A stretch of 64,000 nt of DNA from Haematobia irritans (GCF_050003625.1 NC_134400.1:55928066-55992065), one strand, 5' to 3'. Shown: positions 11,172 through 24,450, counted from the first letter of the stretch. Notes: a model not told the origin generated them from the sequence alone. Translations and numbers: made by a program.

Positions 11172-12410
11172 TTTTCGTTATTATTGTTGAAAATGATATC
11201 AAAGTAAGCCTAAATTTTCACACACCAGAGCGTTATGGTGAATTGGGTTGCGTGGATGACAAAGCCCCTTTATAGCGTGTCTCTGACCATATTCTCGAGG
11301 TTTACCGTACTAATATGTGAGTCTCCATCTTTCCATGTGCGTATGATTGTTACCTATTTCGACCAGAACATCTGGCGACGGCATTAATGTAAACATTGTT
11401 CGCTCCTACAAAACATGGAATATTTGTTGGACTACTTCTCCTTGTTATTCTTGGAAATCTTTTCAGACCGATTTTTCTATCGTATATTTTCTGTGTTCAT
11501 TATTAATGCAAGTACGAACAATCCTAGACCAACCCGTCATTGCTTGGGTGGGTGTCCCTTCACAGCCATTGGTTGTAAACTTCTGTGTGTCCCCCCCCAC
11601 GAAAATGTATCATTGTATTCACCGTTATGGGATCTGGACCGAATCTGTTTTGCATGCGAGCGAAGCTAATGGAATGGGCATTGGTATTTGTCTTTAGTTT
11701 TGTTTACCCGTTCAACGCGTATTGTGTAACACGTGTTCTCTTCATAAAAGAATTACAGCAGACCCCACTGACTGCAGGAACCTGAATCAAGGATAGGCCT
11801 GGCCATAAAAATATAATTGCCGAAAATGTTGTTTGATTTTTGTTTTTTTGAAAATCTTTTTGAGAATATTAATGGCAGAATGTAAATTTGTGTCCAAACT
11901 TTCGAAAAATGCGTCTGGTGCTGCAACAAATGTTCTTAGTTTGAAGTTTTTTTTTTTTAAGGCAAACTTATGCCATTCCAACTAGTTTGTGTTGGCATCT
12001 AAGATGAAGTCATTTAAGCAAGTTTGTAAAAGCAAACATTACTACAATTAACTTGAACATTTGGCGAAAAGTTGTAAAATTATCCATACGGAGAAAAAAT
12101 GAATGGGTCGAATTTAGTTCAAGTAACTTTCTTGTATTGGAAAAATGTATAGAAAATGGAATTTGAATATCGAGAAATAAATCGAAACTATGTGGGTTTG
12201 TTTTCGAATGTCTTCGTATGTGGACATCGGTAGTTAAAGGGTTAAATGTAAGCATAATAAAATTAAAATTAGAACTAATTTTCCGAATTTTCTATTATAT
12301 ATTTGGGGATTACAAAAACTATTCTCAAAATGAGTTTAAAATATCCGAATTACATCAGCAACAACTTTTTTGTTAGTTAAAAAAAAATCCTTAATGAAAT
12401 TTATAAACTA
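11172..12410. other. No gene recognised
   Basis: 11152-11172 is the tail of Helentron R1 ('GGTATGAATAAGTC'). The rest is unique AT-rich DNA. Overlapping frames at 11347-11785 share one GC-richer patch but show no recognisable domain and begin without a good ATG context. I do not call them genes. Confidence 0.4.
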
Positions 12411-13477
12411 CACCCAGAAAACAGATTCGTTGCCTCAACCGAATTATTTGCCAACCGAAAGCAGGTGGTTCCGTCAACTATCAATGATATCTGTCAGAAC
12501 AACTAACATTTGGCAATTGTAACTGCATGGTAGTATATTGGATCAACTTTGCATTGGTTGTCGCAATCTCATATTAATTGTTTTGTTTGTTGGTGCAACC
12601 GCTCTCGATTTTCTTTATTATTATCCTAACCAAATTTCAATATTAAATGAAAGGGCAGATTATATTGAGATTTTATTAATTTATTAAAAGATTTACAATC
12701 ATAACAAACTACGAAAATAAATACAAAAGGTGCTAACAACAAGGTAATGTTTGTATACCAATGATGATTATTAGGTTGCACTTATGTGGTCAAACTACAG
12801 AACCTAATTCAATATATACTTGCCAGAAATTTCTTCCTAAGCCTCTAGATATAAACCCTCCTTTATGCTTAATACAATAAAAAAAGCTCGCTTGCCGTAA
12901 AAAGTATTTGTGTTTGTTGGTGTATGAAGCCTGCAATTTTTATGGAAACTTTTGTAATATTCCTTTTTTATAAATCGGTGCGATACTTACCTGAAGGCAA
13001 CTTCTTTTCTATGGGATAAACTTTATTCAATGTATTGCGGACTATTATCAAGAAAATGCTGTTCCCCGTTTTGCAAATTTTGTAGCGTCATACCATTTAC
13101 CATGTCGATGTTGATATAAATATTTATTTGTTGCAACAACTACCTTACGCCCGTCCTATAATTGAACTAAGATTCTATTAGTATACTCAACTTTACCTTG
13201 TACCAACCATTTGTTGATTCGCATGATGTAGGTCTCACTATGCTGGTGGTTAGCTCAACAATTTTATGCAGCATAAAACCAAATTTATCGGCATTGGTTA
13301 TTGTAACCAATTGAATGGTTATGGGTATTTCGTTTTGATCCTGTGAATTTTTTTATGGTCGTGTTGGATGTATAATGGGGAAAATAATTAAAACATTGTT
13401 CTTGTAACACAAAATAAGTTACTGACATCATTTCCTCATTGTAATGATCGAATTGCAACCAACCATTTCTCTGGGTG
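12411..13477. mobile_element. Family J TIR element (1067 bp), relative of family H
   Basis: CACCCAGAAAAC begins at 12411 and ...CTCTGGGTG ends at 13477, with TA on both sides (12409-12410, 13478-13479). The interior resembles family H in 'TTTACAATCATAA' and 'AGGTGCTAACAACA', and has a decayed counterpart of the H tRNA-like T-arm near 13144-13165. No ORF. Confidence 0.65.
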
Positions 13478-13677
13478 TATATATGAATCGTTTTAATTTT
13501 TATGCCAAAGATTTCAAACTTTAATTTAAAGAAATTTTCTTGAAAGCCTAAATGTTTTGTTTCATTTACATATAATTTGAGAAATGGCTTTTATCTGAAA
13601 GACATGCGACTTTAATGGAGTGTGAAAATTTAATGAAAAAAAATTAATTAAGGATTACAAATTTTCATTTAATTATT

Positions 13678-15703
13678 ATACCGTCCACCATAGGATGGGG
13701 GGTATATTAACTTTGTCATTCCGTTTGTAACACATCGAAATATTGCTCTAAGACCCCATAAAGTATATATATTCTGGGTCGTGGTGAAATTCTGAGTCGA
13801 TCTGAGCCTGTCCGTCCGTCCGTCCGTCCGTCTGTTGAAATCACGCTAACTTCCGAACGAAACAAGCTATCGACTTGAAACTTGGCACAAGTAGTTGTTA
13901 CTGATGTAGGTCGGATGGTATTGCAAATGGGCCATATCGGTCCACTTTTACGTATAGCCTCCATATAAACGGACCCCCAAATTTGGCTTGCGAGGCCTCT
14001 AAGAGAAGCAAATTTTATCCGATCCGGCTGAAATTTGGTACAGGGTGTTAGTATATGGTCTCTAACAAACATGCAAAAATTGGTCCACATCGGTCCATAA
14101 TTATATATAGCCCCAATATAAACCGATCCCCCGATTTGGCTTGCGAGGCCTCTAAGAGAAGCAAATTTCATCCGATCCGGCTGAAATTTGGTACATGGTG
14201 TTAGTATATGGTCTCTAACAACCATGCAAAAATTGGTCCACATCGGTTCATAATTATATATAGCCCCCATATAAACCGATCCCCCGATTTGGCTTGCGAG
14301 GTCTCTAAGAGAAGCAAATTTCATCCGATCCGGCTGAAATTTGGTACATGGTGTTAGTATATGGTCTCTAACAACCATGCAAAAATTGGTCCATATCGGT
14401 CCATAATTATATATAGCCCCCATATAAACCGATCCCCCGATTTGGCTTGCGAGGCCTCTAAGAGAAGCAAATTTCATCCGATCCGGCTGAAATTTGGTAC
14501 ATGGTGTTAGTATATGGTCTCCAACAATCATGCATAAATTGGTCCAAATCGGTTTATAATTATATATAGCCCCCATATAAACCGATCCCCAGATTTGGAT
14601 TGCGAAGCCTCTAAGAGAAGAAAATTTCACATGATCCGGCTGAAATTTGGTACATGGTATTAGTATATCGTCTCTAACCACTATGCAAAATTGGTCGAAA
14701 TCGGTCCATAATTATATATAGCCCCCATATAAAATGATCCCCAGATTTGACCTCCGGAGCCCCTTGGAAGAGCAAACTTCATCGGATTCGGTTGAAATTT
14801 GGTACGTGATGTTAGTATATGGTATCCAACAACCATGCATGAATTGGTTCATATCAGTCCATAATTATATATAGCCCCCATATAAACCGATCCCCAGATT
14901 TGACCTCCGGAGCCCCTTGGAAGAGCAAAATTCTCCCAATCCGGTTGAAATTTGGTACGTGGTGTTAGTATATGGTCTCTAACAAACATGGAAAAATTGG
15001 TCCATGCCGGTCTTAATTATATAACCCCATTTAAACCAATCCCCAGATTTGACCTCCGGAGCTCTTAGAGGACCAAAATTCATCGGATCCGGTTAAGATT
15101 TGGTACATGGTGAAATTTTGTACATTGTGCAGTATTTGGCCGCTAACAACCATGCCACAATTGGTCCATATCCGTCTATAGTTATATATAGCCGATCCCC
15201 AAAAGTAATCTAGCAAAATTTTATTTCTATAGAAAATTTTGTCAAAATTTTATTACTATAGAAAATTTTGTCAACATTTTATTTCGATAGAAAATTTTGT
15301 TAAAATTTTATTTCTATAGAAAATTTTGTCAAAATTTTATTACTATAGAAATTTTTGTCAAAAATTTATTTCTATAGAAAATTATGTAAAAATTTTATTT
15401 CTATAGAAAATTTTGTCAAAATTTTATTTCTATAGAAAATTTTGTCAACATTTTATTTCTATAAAAAATTTTGTCAAACTGAATTATTTAGTATTTGATC
15501 GACCTTTTTTTGTTTAATATATACTCCGTATGGACTAACTTACAATTGAGTAGGCGGTGTTAAGAAGTTTTAAGAAACCTTGCCATCGGCAAGTGTTACC
15601 GCAACCCAAGTACTTCGATTGTGGATGGCAGTCTTTAGTACAAGTTTCAATGCAATCCAAGATTCGGCCTGGCCGAACTTACTGCCGTTTATACTTGTTT
15701 TTT
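13678..15703 (+). mobile_element. DINE-1-like Helentron R3 (near complete)
   Basis: The left-end hairpin ATACCGTCC...GGGGGGTAT (13679-13706) is followed by GTCC repeats (13810-13836), about eight tandem 153-bp units (13965-15185), and about 30-bp minisatellite units with 'TTTCTATAGAAAATTTTG' (15215-15475). It ends with a TTCGGCC/GGCCGAA palindrome (about 15662-15676) and ACTTGTTTT. It is R2 in the opposite orientation. The 321-codon frame at 13716-14681 on the minus strand is only the translated repeat. Confidence 0.75.
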
Positions 15704-15766
15704 TATTACAAAGAAATTTTGTCGTTAATATTGTATCCCAAAAATAAGAGTACATAATCTTTCATA

Positions 15767-16701
15767 AAGGGTGATTTGTTAAGAGCTTGATAACTTTTTA
15801 AAAAAAAAAAAAACGCATAAAATTTGCAAAATCTCCTCGGTTCTTTATTTGAAACGTTAGATTGGTCCATGACATTTACTTTTTGAAGATAATTTCATTT
15901 AAATGTTGACCGCGGCTGCGTCTTAGGTGGTCCATTCGGAAAGTCCAATTTTGGGCAACTTTTTCGAGCATTTCGGCCGGAATAGCCCGAATTTCTTCGG
16001 AAATGTTGTCTTCCAAAGCTGGAATAGTTGCTGGCTTATTTCTGTAGACTTTAGACTTGACGTAGCCCCACAAAAAATAGTCTAAAGGCGTCAAATCGCA
16101 TGATCTTGGTGGCCAACTTACCGGTCCATTTCTTGAGATGAATTGTTCTCCGAAGTTTTCCCTCAAAATGGCCATAGAATCGCGAGCTGTGTGGCATGTA
16201 GCGCCATCTTGTTGAAACCACATGTCAACCAAGTTCAGTTCTTCCATTTTTGGCAACAAAAAGTTTGTTAGCATCGAACGATAGCGATCGCCATTCACCG
16301 TAACGTTGCGTCCAACAGCATCTTTGAAAAAATACGGTCCAATGATTCCACCAGCGTACATACCACACCAAACAGTGCATTTTTCGGGATGCATGGGCAG
16401 TTCTTGAACGGCTTCTGGTTGCTCTTCACTCCAAATGCGGAAATTTTGCTTATTTACGTAGCCATTCAACCAGAAATGAGCCTCATCACTGAACAAAATT
16501 TGTCGATAAAAAAGCGGATTTTCTGCCAACTTTTCTAGGGCCCATTCACTGAAAATTCGACATTGTGGCAGATCGTAAGTCTATTCATGATGAAATGTCA
16601 AAGCATACTGAGCATCTTTCTCTTTGACACCATGTCTGAAATCCCACGTGATCTGTCAAATACTAATGCATGAAAATCCTAACCTCAAAAGAATCACCCT
16701 T
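15767..16701 (-). mobile_element. DD41D Tc1/mariner element, internally deleted, copy B
   Basis: AAGGGTGATT at 15767-15776 and inverted at 16692-16701, with TA at 15765-15766 and 16702-16703; 935 bp. It shares its deletion junction with copies C and D. Confidence 0.9.
15876..16529 (-). pseudogene. Truncated DD41D transposase, catalytic domain (copy B)
   Basis: 217 codons with all three acidic residues (D15, D108, D150), nearly identical to copies A and C. The frame stays open upstream into 'RIFSEWALEKLAEN' but has no ATG. The element's own start ATG reads only 17 codons before a stop created by the deletion. The first in-frame ATG is residue 46, beyond D15, so any product would lack a complete active site and the DNA-binding domain. 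Confidence 0.85.
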
Positions 16702-16830
16702 TATTTGGCCAATACTTTTTTTTCCAGAGTACGAACTAAACTAGGACAAACCTTTTTTGATACTTCCGTTCATTTTCCATTTTTTAAGCGTTCATTTATT
16801 TGTAAAATATAAATTCCCATTATTAAGTAT

Positions 16831-16862
16831 TTTTTTATTTCTTATCTCTTTGCAGGTATGTT
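16831..16862 (+). promoter_or_regulatory. Candidate recursive splice site (ratchet point) 1
   Basis: A pyrimidine-rich tract (16831-16852) runs into TGCAG|GTATGT with the junction at 16855/16856. An acceptor directly abutting a donor is the structure of zero-length recursive splice sites in long fly introns. No flanking exon is known here, so this is inference from the motif alone. Confidence 0.3.
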
Positions 16863-17594
16863 AAACTAATAATAAGTCGATGAAGATGTCTCTATATATA
16901 AAAATATGGTAAATCCTCTATTAAATCATCAAATCGTTCTTTTATTATAATGTTAAATTGACGTTTTTGGCTTAATCTGCCAGCTTCTAACACCATTGTG
17001 ACTTTTTTGGGCATTGCATCAAAATTAGGTGCATCGGATTTGACTATTGCAGACATTACCTACTACGTTTAAATGTTGATCATGAGATACAGATATGAAT
17101 AGGTAAACTTCGTTTGTCGTTTCCTGTTTTTAAGCCACTATAGGGCAAGTAATCATCAAAGGTATGGGAATAGAGGCGACTTAAAGGGTGTTTCTATTAC
17201 CTTTAACCAGGTATGTTTCTATAAACCGCCCTTTGCTCTCCATACAAAAAAGAGATATCATGCAGAGATCCGCCACGTTATAACCTGGATATGAGCGAAG
17301 AAGCATGTTCTTAGCGTAAATCCTGAAAACACCGACCTTTATAACATACCAAAATTTCAAAAAATTATAATGAACTCGCTGGTTTGAAATACCTACTGTG
17401 ACGTTGCTTTACGGGGCATTACCTACGTGCGACCTCGTTGAAATACTAAAGAAAGAAGATAAGGAGGAACAGCCTCGCATCAGCTCTCTGTATATTCGAT
17501 TTCATTTCTTTTCAATTAGAATAGCCATATGTCTTGTCGTTTGGACTAGGATGTTTTCCTGCACTCGTTGATAAGAGAGATCTTTACAATCTAT

Positions 17595-17663
17595 GGCATC
17601 ACAATGGACTAAATAGTTCACATAAATCCCCAAAAAATCCATCTGTCGCTATAGGCTAACCTA
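17595..17663 (+). repeat. Degenerate LINE/SINE 3' tail
   Basis: 'GCATCACAATGGACTAAATAG' region followed by a worn CTAACCTA end; it resembles the tails at 1962 and 25073. 'GATAAGAGAGA' just upstream also occurs in the SINE body. The region 16870-17590 shows no recognisable gene. Confidence 0.5.
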
Positions 17664-18334
17664 CACTAAAAAAAAAGTTTACTTGGATCCAAAGATTTTG
17701 ACCTTCCCTTAAGGATTTTGGTATTGATTCCGAGCCAAAGATGCGGCTTCTTTAAAATAAAGAATTTTTTAACGACCTATCTGGCTTTAAATCTAGGACC
17801 AATAAAATTAAAATTAGGATACAAAATTTTTATCAAATTTTCATTCTCTTTCCGCGGTTTATTAATAAAGGTACTCACGTACAAACAAATACCAGTTTCA
17901 AAATCTAAATTATAACGGACACTTCAAATAAAACAAATTTTTCTTAATTCCGAAAAAAACTTTAAATAAAAGATGCTAAATCCTCAATATAAGTCTTAGC
18001 CTATATTTGAAGCGTTTTTATCTTAAATCTAAAGTTTCAATATTTCAGTTAATTTAATGACTTTTTCTTTAAATCAAAAATGTGTTTTTTTACTTTAAGG
18101 AAAATTAGCCTTAGTACAAAGACATGCGACTTTAACAGAGGGACGCAAATTTAAAAAAATTGTGTCCTAAATTTATTGAAAAAAATTTTTGAAACAAAGA
18201 TTATAAACTTTATTTTAATTAAAATTTCATTATTTATTTATTTCATTAAATTTGTCCTTAATATTTTGTAAACTTCGCATCCTTAAATTTAGGTTGCGTA
18301 ATCTTTAATATCACGTAAATATTTTTTTTGAGTG
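17664..18334. mobile_element. Family F TIR element, copy 3 (671 bp, best preserved)
   Basis: CACTAAAAAAAAAGTTTAC at the left and ...TTTTTTTTGAGTG at the right, with TA on both sides (17662-17663, 18335-18336). It contains CCTTCCCTTAAGGATTTTGG and GACATGCGACTTTAAC. No transposase. 18337-19449 downstream is unique AT-rich DNA without a recognisable gene. Confidence 0.75.
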
Positions 18335-19950
18335 TAGAGATAGTCATCGATTAGCCAAACTTTAAGAATAAGGTTTCTTCAATTAATTCAATTTTACGAA
18401 CAAACTGAAATAGTTTTCCTTAAAGGGAAAGCAATTCACTATTTTGGAAACATATAACATAACAAATTTTTATAACAAATTTTTTTCATTGTACATCATA
18501 CATAATAACCAACGAACAAATCACCATTGTTAAAATGTGAATAAGAGTTTAACCTTCATATTCAGGTCATATTTACCTATACTTATTAGAGATAATTATG
18601 GTATGTCGTCCTTAACTTTGTACCATGCCAGCCATAAACTTTATTCACCATTTGGTTAGAACTTTTTATTAATTTGTGTAATTATCCAGTAAGGATGTTT
18701 CCAATTTCTCTTGGTTTTTTAAGGTTATGTTAGCAAAATGGACTTCTCCCCCTGGGGAGATGAGGTGGCTTCTTATTAATCCGATTATTTTGTCTCAATT
18801 AATTAATATAACAGGCAAAAAAAAACATATTCATCATCAAACGTGAAGAAAGTTGGTAGAATGAAATTGAGTTTTATTATCCTTTATTTGCAAGGGATAT
18901 TGGAGCAAAATTAAGCACACGTTTGGCACTCTTCGAAAATTATCCTTAATTTGAGTTTTTGGTCTGTCGAAGCTGTCCTTTGTGGTCTACTGGTAGCAGC
19001 ATTTATCATTATTTGGATGGCAAATGGTGCTTGTACTGTAATAATGATAACGATGATGTTGATGAGATGAGATGAAATGAAATGCCTCTCACATTGATGT
19101 GGTGCGGTGGATGGTAGTGATGATTGATGAAATAAAAATGAACACAAGAACAATCTCAGCGACAGAATATTCGGATAATAAACTCATATTATAATAAAAA
19201 ATAATTCATAATTGTCGAATAATGGGTGTCTAAATAACCGGTTAACCCTAAATTGTCGAAAAGTCAAAAGCTCGATTTTTTTAATTCTCATTAGAATCCC
19301 TACAGAATTTCAGCGAAAATATATTGGATGTTCTATTAATATGGTTCCAAACTCTATGACAAAAATTGCTCTCAATTTGTCTGGGGCAATACATTTGGAT
19401 TGGCAGTAAATGTGGCCCATTCGTATTCGGTTTTTGTCCTTTATAAATCATTATAGTCAGTGTTGCCGTTGTGCGACTTTAGTCGCATTTTGCAACCTTT
19501 CTGACATTATGCGCCTTTTTTGAAATATGCAAAATGTGCGACAAAATGTCGTACAAAAGGGATGTTTTTAAATTTGAAGCAATTTTTATAAATGGGAATT
19601 TTATTTTGGACCAAGTTTTTTCCAAAATCGGACCAAAATTCTCTCCAGTGCACCAAATTTCGAAGAAAAATGCCTTAAAAATAATTTATTGTAGTACATA
19701 GTCATAGATAGACGTCGGAATCAAAACACAAACTTTTTAAAATTTGGAAAAGTAAACTTTTTGAAAAGGTCCAATTTTTAAATTCAATTTTGCCTAACAA
19801 TAACAAAAGTTGAAATTCAGTAAGAGGAAGTTTACTTCATCTTTCGATTTTTAAGACTACAAGAGACACTCATTGGGTTTATTTTGGTACAGTAGATAAC
19901 GGATATAAGAAACTCGGGAAAACACACACTATTTATTATTATTGTCTATA

Positions 19951-20471
19951 CACCCAAAAAAAAAGTGACCCCACCGTGGAAGAAAATTTAGGTTTATTTT
20001 AGAAAATTTTAACTAAAATAGTTTTCTAATTGCAACATGTTACAAATAAGTTAATACTTTTTGTCAAATTGAAGAACATTTTTTAAAAATAATTAATTTT
20101 TTCTGGTGTTTAAGAAAATTTCAGATGTTGGAAAAAAATTGGATTTAAAAATTGTTAAAATGTCTTTAGCGCTGTACAGGTACAATTTTCGAGACAGGTA
20201 CAATTTTAGTAAAATTTACTCATTTGAGAGACTTATGAACTCAATTTAAGCAAACTCCTGCCATTTTAGGAAAATATGAACTATTTTTTTTAGTAAAATT
20301 GTGCACTATACGACTTTTTTTCTTATTTTTAGTTCGGGTCATTAAAGTTAGCAAAAAATTATTCAAATAAGGAACATTTACTCATATTGTGCAAAATTTA
20401 ACTAAAATAAACTAATCTTCATGAACTAAAATAAAGTTCAGTTGGCATTAGAGCCCCTTTTTTTCTGGGTG
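19951..20471. mobile_element. Family G TIR element, copy 2 (521 bp)
   Basis: CACCCAAAAAAAAAGTGAC at the left and ...CTTTTTTTCTGGGTG at the right, each flanked by TA (19949-19950, 20472-20473). No ORF. Confidence 0.75.
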
Positions 20472-20949
20472 TATGAAAAAAAACGCATACAAGAAGTTTT
20501 GTTTTCTTATAGACAATAATTATATATAAGTGTGATCTTCTTTTTTAACTTTCTTATATGCATATTTTTCTTATATGAAATGTACTTATATCCGTTACCG
20601 ACTGTATACCACGATGATGACCGATTTCGGAATTTTCATCCGATTTGCTGTACTGGTGCTTTGCACCCATTATATGATTCGTCAAGTATCGGTCGATATT
20701 AATATATAGCTCTCATATAGCTGAATCCCTCAATTCCATTTGAGAAATAGAGAAATAGAGAAGTTTCAAGTTTTTGTTAGGAATTTTTTCCCAGTAAAAA
20801 CTTGCTAGAGTTAGCCATAAACAAATCATAGTACAATATATTTCACAGAGTCAATTAAAAGTGTATGTTATTTAGTATAAAAAAATAAATATTTTTGTTA
20901 TATTAATTGATTTAAAAGTTTTTAATTGGCTGATGGTAGATTGGTACTG

Positions 20950-22106
20950 CACGCAGAGAAGAAACATGATTGTCACAATCATATTCGAAGAGCAAAATAA
21001 TATGATAGCAGCAATTTTTGCGGCGACCATGTAACATTTTAACCTGCAACCATGTTGGCTCAGTGAACATGGTTCTAAGAAAAATACAATTGTCCTCATC
21101 TAAAATGTTATTATATTGATAAAAAGAATTTTGTTTCCATTAAAAGACAATGGTCACGATCTAAAATGTTATGTTATTCGTCAAAAAATGTTTTTTTTTT
21201 CTAGTTAAAAGAACATGGTCACAACCTAAAATGTTTTGATTTTTATGAAAAAACTTTTTTCGTCGTCGAAAAAAGGACGCCACTTGAAAAAAGAAAACAC
21301 AAAATCAACTTTATTTATTTGTTTTTATTTATTTATAAACTAATTCATTGTTTATTTGTATTTATAATGTTGTGCAAGCAAACATCACATACTTTTACAC
21401 ACTCTAGTTTGGTTCAATTTCAACAATAAGTAATCATTCCATATTTACTTCGTGCCCATCAAATGTACAAACACAGACATCATATAACTGCAAATAAAAA
21501 TAAATTATACCATATATCAAAATGCAGAACAAAAACCAGGTACATTTGTTTCAATTACACTTTCCTTTTTTGTATTCACATAAAACTACGTGCCATTTCT
21601 AAATAAATAAATTAACACAAAACACAATAATTCCGTATTCTCCGTCCATTCCAAGAAACAATCAACACACGACTGACGCGCAAAATGAAAATCGTGTGTA
21701 CCTGCTCAATGTTTTTATAAAATTATTGTCACTGCAAAAAAATTAAAAAATTAAATGGTCACGAAAACAATGTACATGGTCTTTATGGCCATGTAATGGT
21801 TGTAGACATGTCTATACGTAAACTATAAAAATACTTTTTTCTCTGCAAAAAAGTAAAAAAAAAATTGAATGGTCAGGTACATGATTTTCTTGACCATATA
21901 ATGGTCTCAAATTCTATCATTTAAATAATAGAACATGTTTGCGGCATTTGAGAACCATTTAAATGCTTATTGCCAATATATATTTTTCTCCGCTCGAAAA
22001 TTATTTTTACAAAGACAAAATACATGGTTTTCGCGACAATTACATACTCTAAATAAGCATTAAATGGATGCGGCAACCATGTCCAAACATGTTTTTTCTG
22101 TGCGTG
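20950..22106. mobile_element. Family I TIR element (1157 bp)
   Basis: CACGCAGAGAAGAAACATG and, inverted, CACGCACAGAAAAAACATG, with TG on both sides (20948-20949, 22107-22108). The outer parts repeat words such as ACATGGTCAC and AAAATGTT in both orientations, resembling subterminal transposase-binding arrays. No credible ORF. Confidence 0.75.
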
Positions 22107-22381
22107 TGGATGGTGTTCGTACATTACTGATAATTTAAAGAAAGAACAAAAAAAATAGATTTTTACTTTATTGCAAGTTTACGTTTTACTGGATTTTATG
22201 ATACAATAAGTTGGTAAAATATAGTTTTTGTTATTGTTCCTTTATTGTTTTGTGTTGATTTATAGAACAATTTTTGTAATAAAAAGACTTGACAAATGTG
22301 TGCAACTTTTTTTATCATTATGCGACCTTTTTTTGAGTATGCGACTTTTTCAAAATTTCCACCGGTACCATTGATTATAGC

Positions 22382-24445
22382 TAGATTTCAAAAAAATTAC
22401 AAAACTTTTGTTTATGGGATAAAAATCCGAAATATCGTTAATGGATGTTTTTCTTTTTGGAATTATTTGACTTAAAAGTCTATAGCCCATTTACAGGCCA
22501 TTTCATCCCTTCCCTCTTTTCCAAACCGTTGGTGGTGTTTTATTTTTTAGGATGTTTACCACCGACGGACAACTATCTCAACTTCATGTTGTGAGTTGAC
22601 TACATTGGGATGACTTTTTGCTGCTATTACACTACTCTGTTGACTTAGTAAGCATTCAGACCTAACCATTATTGTTGGCTTCGTCGTCGACTTCGACGCT
22701 GCTGCCTTATCCATGGCCTAGGCATTTAGGTCTCCCCCTATTCTTCTTCATTTTAGCCAGGGGCAAAAGTTTTATTCAATTATCGTCATGTTTGGTGTTG
22801 ATGTTCTTGCTTGTGGTGTTTTCACTTGCCAAACGTCCGTCCATCTATCCAATAGTCTGTCACTTCACTACTTACTTTTACTACAACACATTATGCCAAA
22901 GATTTGATTTGAAAGCCACCCGCCAGCTTCTGTCACTTTTTGGGGGGCTAGCGAATGGTTGGAGAAACCCCTCGATGTCTGTATATTGAACCTCTGATGA
23001 GTGTATATAGGAGATGTATGTCTGTTTGTGTGTGTGTGTATGAGTTTTTAATGTTTTGAGGGCTAAATGTTAAATGAATTAAGTCAATATATTTTCATAG
23101 CCAAATAGAAAAATTTCTTCTTCATGGACATTTAATGAATTTGCAGTTAATAATCAAATTCCATTAAAATCAAATCAAAAGATTTTTTTTCGACTACTTC
23201 AAAATGGTGAAGTGTTTACAGGGATGAGGGGGAGATATGGGTCGCTTGACAATTTTGAATCATCACACCAAGAAAGATAACAAACTTTGAACTTGAAAAG
23301 ACGGCGTTACTTCCTTCCTCTCAGGCACACAGAGAAAGAATCAGCGTTACAGTTGGGAGTTTTCAAAAAGTGGCACAATTATTTTTGAAAAGTGGCACAT
23401 TCTTTTTTTTAAGTTAAAAAAAATTAATTATAAATACCGTTGAGGCAAAGTTAAAATATATTTTGCGAATGCATACAAATTGCAAAACAAATGATCCTTA
23501 AAATTATTTTTAAGCGTTTATAAAATCATCGGGTCTTGTAATTATATCTTCAAATTCATCGATTCACGATATCAAAATAATTTATATCATCATTGGTTTT
23601 AAAGTAATGCGGATTTAAGAATGTTGTATTATTCAATTTGTCATTTATGTCAATTCATGATAAAATGGGAGTACAATTTTTGGGGTAAAATTTTAGAATA
23701 TACGTTTTAACTGTAATGATATCAGTTTCAAGGATGTTTTCTGAAATATTTTGTGATTTGGTTTCGTAGCCTATGTATATTTTCGTAACTTCTTAAATCA
23801 ACAAAGAATTTTTATAGTCGATATCTGCTAAATTACTAATTGCAAAATAATTCTTTTTCAAATTATATATATTTGTAATAGAATATTTTTTGTTAAATAT
23901 AATATATCAGAATTATAGTCTGTCGTAATGGAACAGTCTCCAAGAGTGATTGCAAACTGGCGTCTCAATTCAATTATTCTTTGCGGTTGCAGTACAAACT
24001 TTAAACATTTTCTCAATTATCATAGAAACGATATTTAACATAACGCCACAATAAATTTGATTTATTTGGAATATTTTTGTCCCCAAAAGTTTTTCTCGCC
24101 AAACATAAAATGGTTGCCGATATCAGATACCTAATATCCGAGAAAATAACATGGCTGTGGCAAACATGTTACATGTTCAACGTCCAAAAACAATATTTGG
24201 TCTAGTAAGTGATCATATTGAAGTATCTTTGGATCTCCTTTTTAAAGTTACGTATCTCTCCTAACATCCAGGGTGTTTTTTTTCCAAATTAATTTCTTTA
24301 GCACCTATCGCAATAAAGTACATTTTTGGATATTTAAAGCATTTTCCAATCATGAAATAAACACATCACACTATGTTGAGAACCTCCTCAAATAGAGCAA
24401 AGTTTTTACAATGCTTAAAAAGCCAGCCCTACTGAGGGCTATAAG
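22382..24445. other. Unique non-coding DNA, no gene recognised
   Basis: 22500-23000 is less AT-rich and holds a 105-codon frame without an ATG start or domain. A TG-rich run lies at about 23023-23040. The remainder is AT-rich. I find no exon, RNA gene or TIR pair I can support. Confidence 0.4.
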
Positions 24446-24450
24446 CGCCG

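Larger units (their letters stand above)
19458..22373. mobile_element. Old hAT-like element (about 2.9 kb with two nested insertions)
   Basis: CAGTGTTGCCG at the left and inverted CAATGGTACCG at the right are flanked by ATTATAGT (19450-19457) and ATTATAGC (22374-22381), an 8-bp duplication with one mismatch. Subterminal GTCGCAT/ATGCGAC words occur at both ends. Family G copy 2 and family I are nested inside. About 20610-20740 resembles a Helentron fragment. No transposase frame remains. Confidence 0.5.

Noticed and set aside
11347..11785. Overlapping plus-strand frames up to 116 codons
   Set aside because: No recognisable domain, no good start and three frames open together; left as unexplained DNA.
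13716..14681. 321-codon minus-strand frame, and similar frames at 8594-9688
   Set aside because: They are translations of the tandem 153-bp Helentron unit plus its GTCC microsatellite; no ATG context, no domain, and frames are open on both strands.
22672..22989. 105-codon frame in GC-richer DNA
   Set aside because: Starts without ATG, has no domain, and its composition follows CT-rich local sequence; evidence too weak for a gene call.
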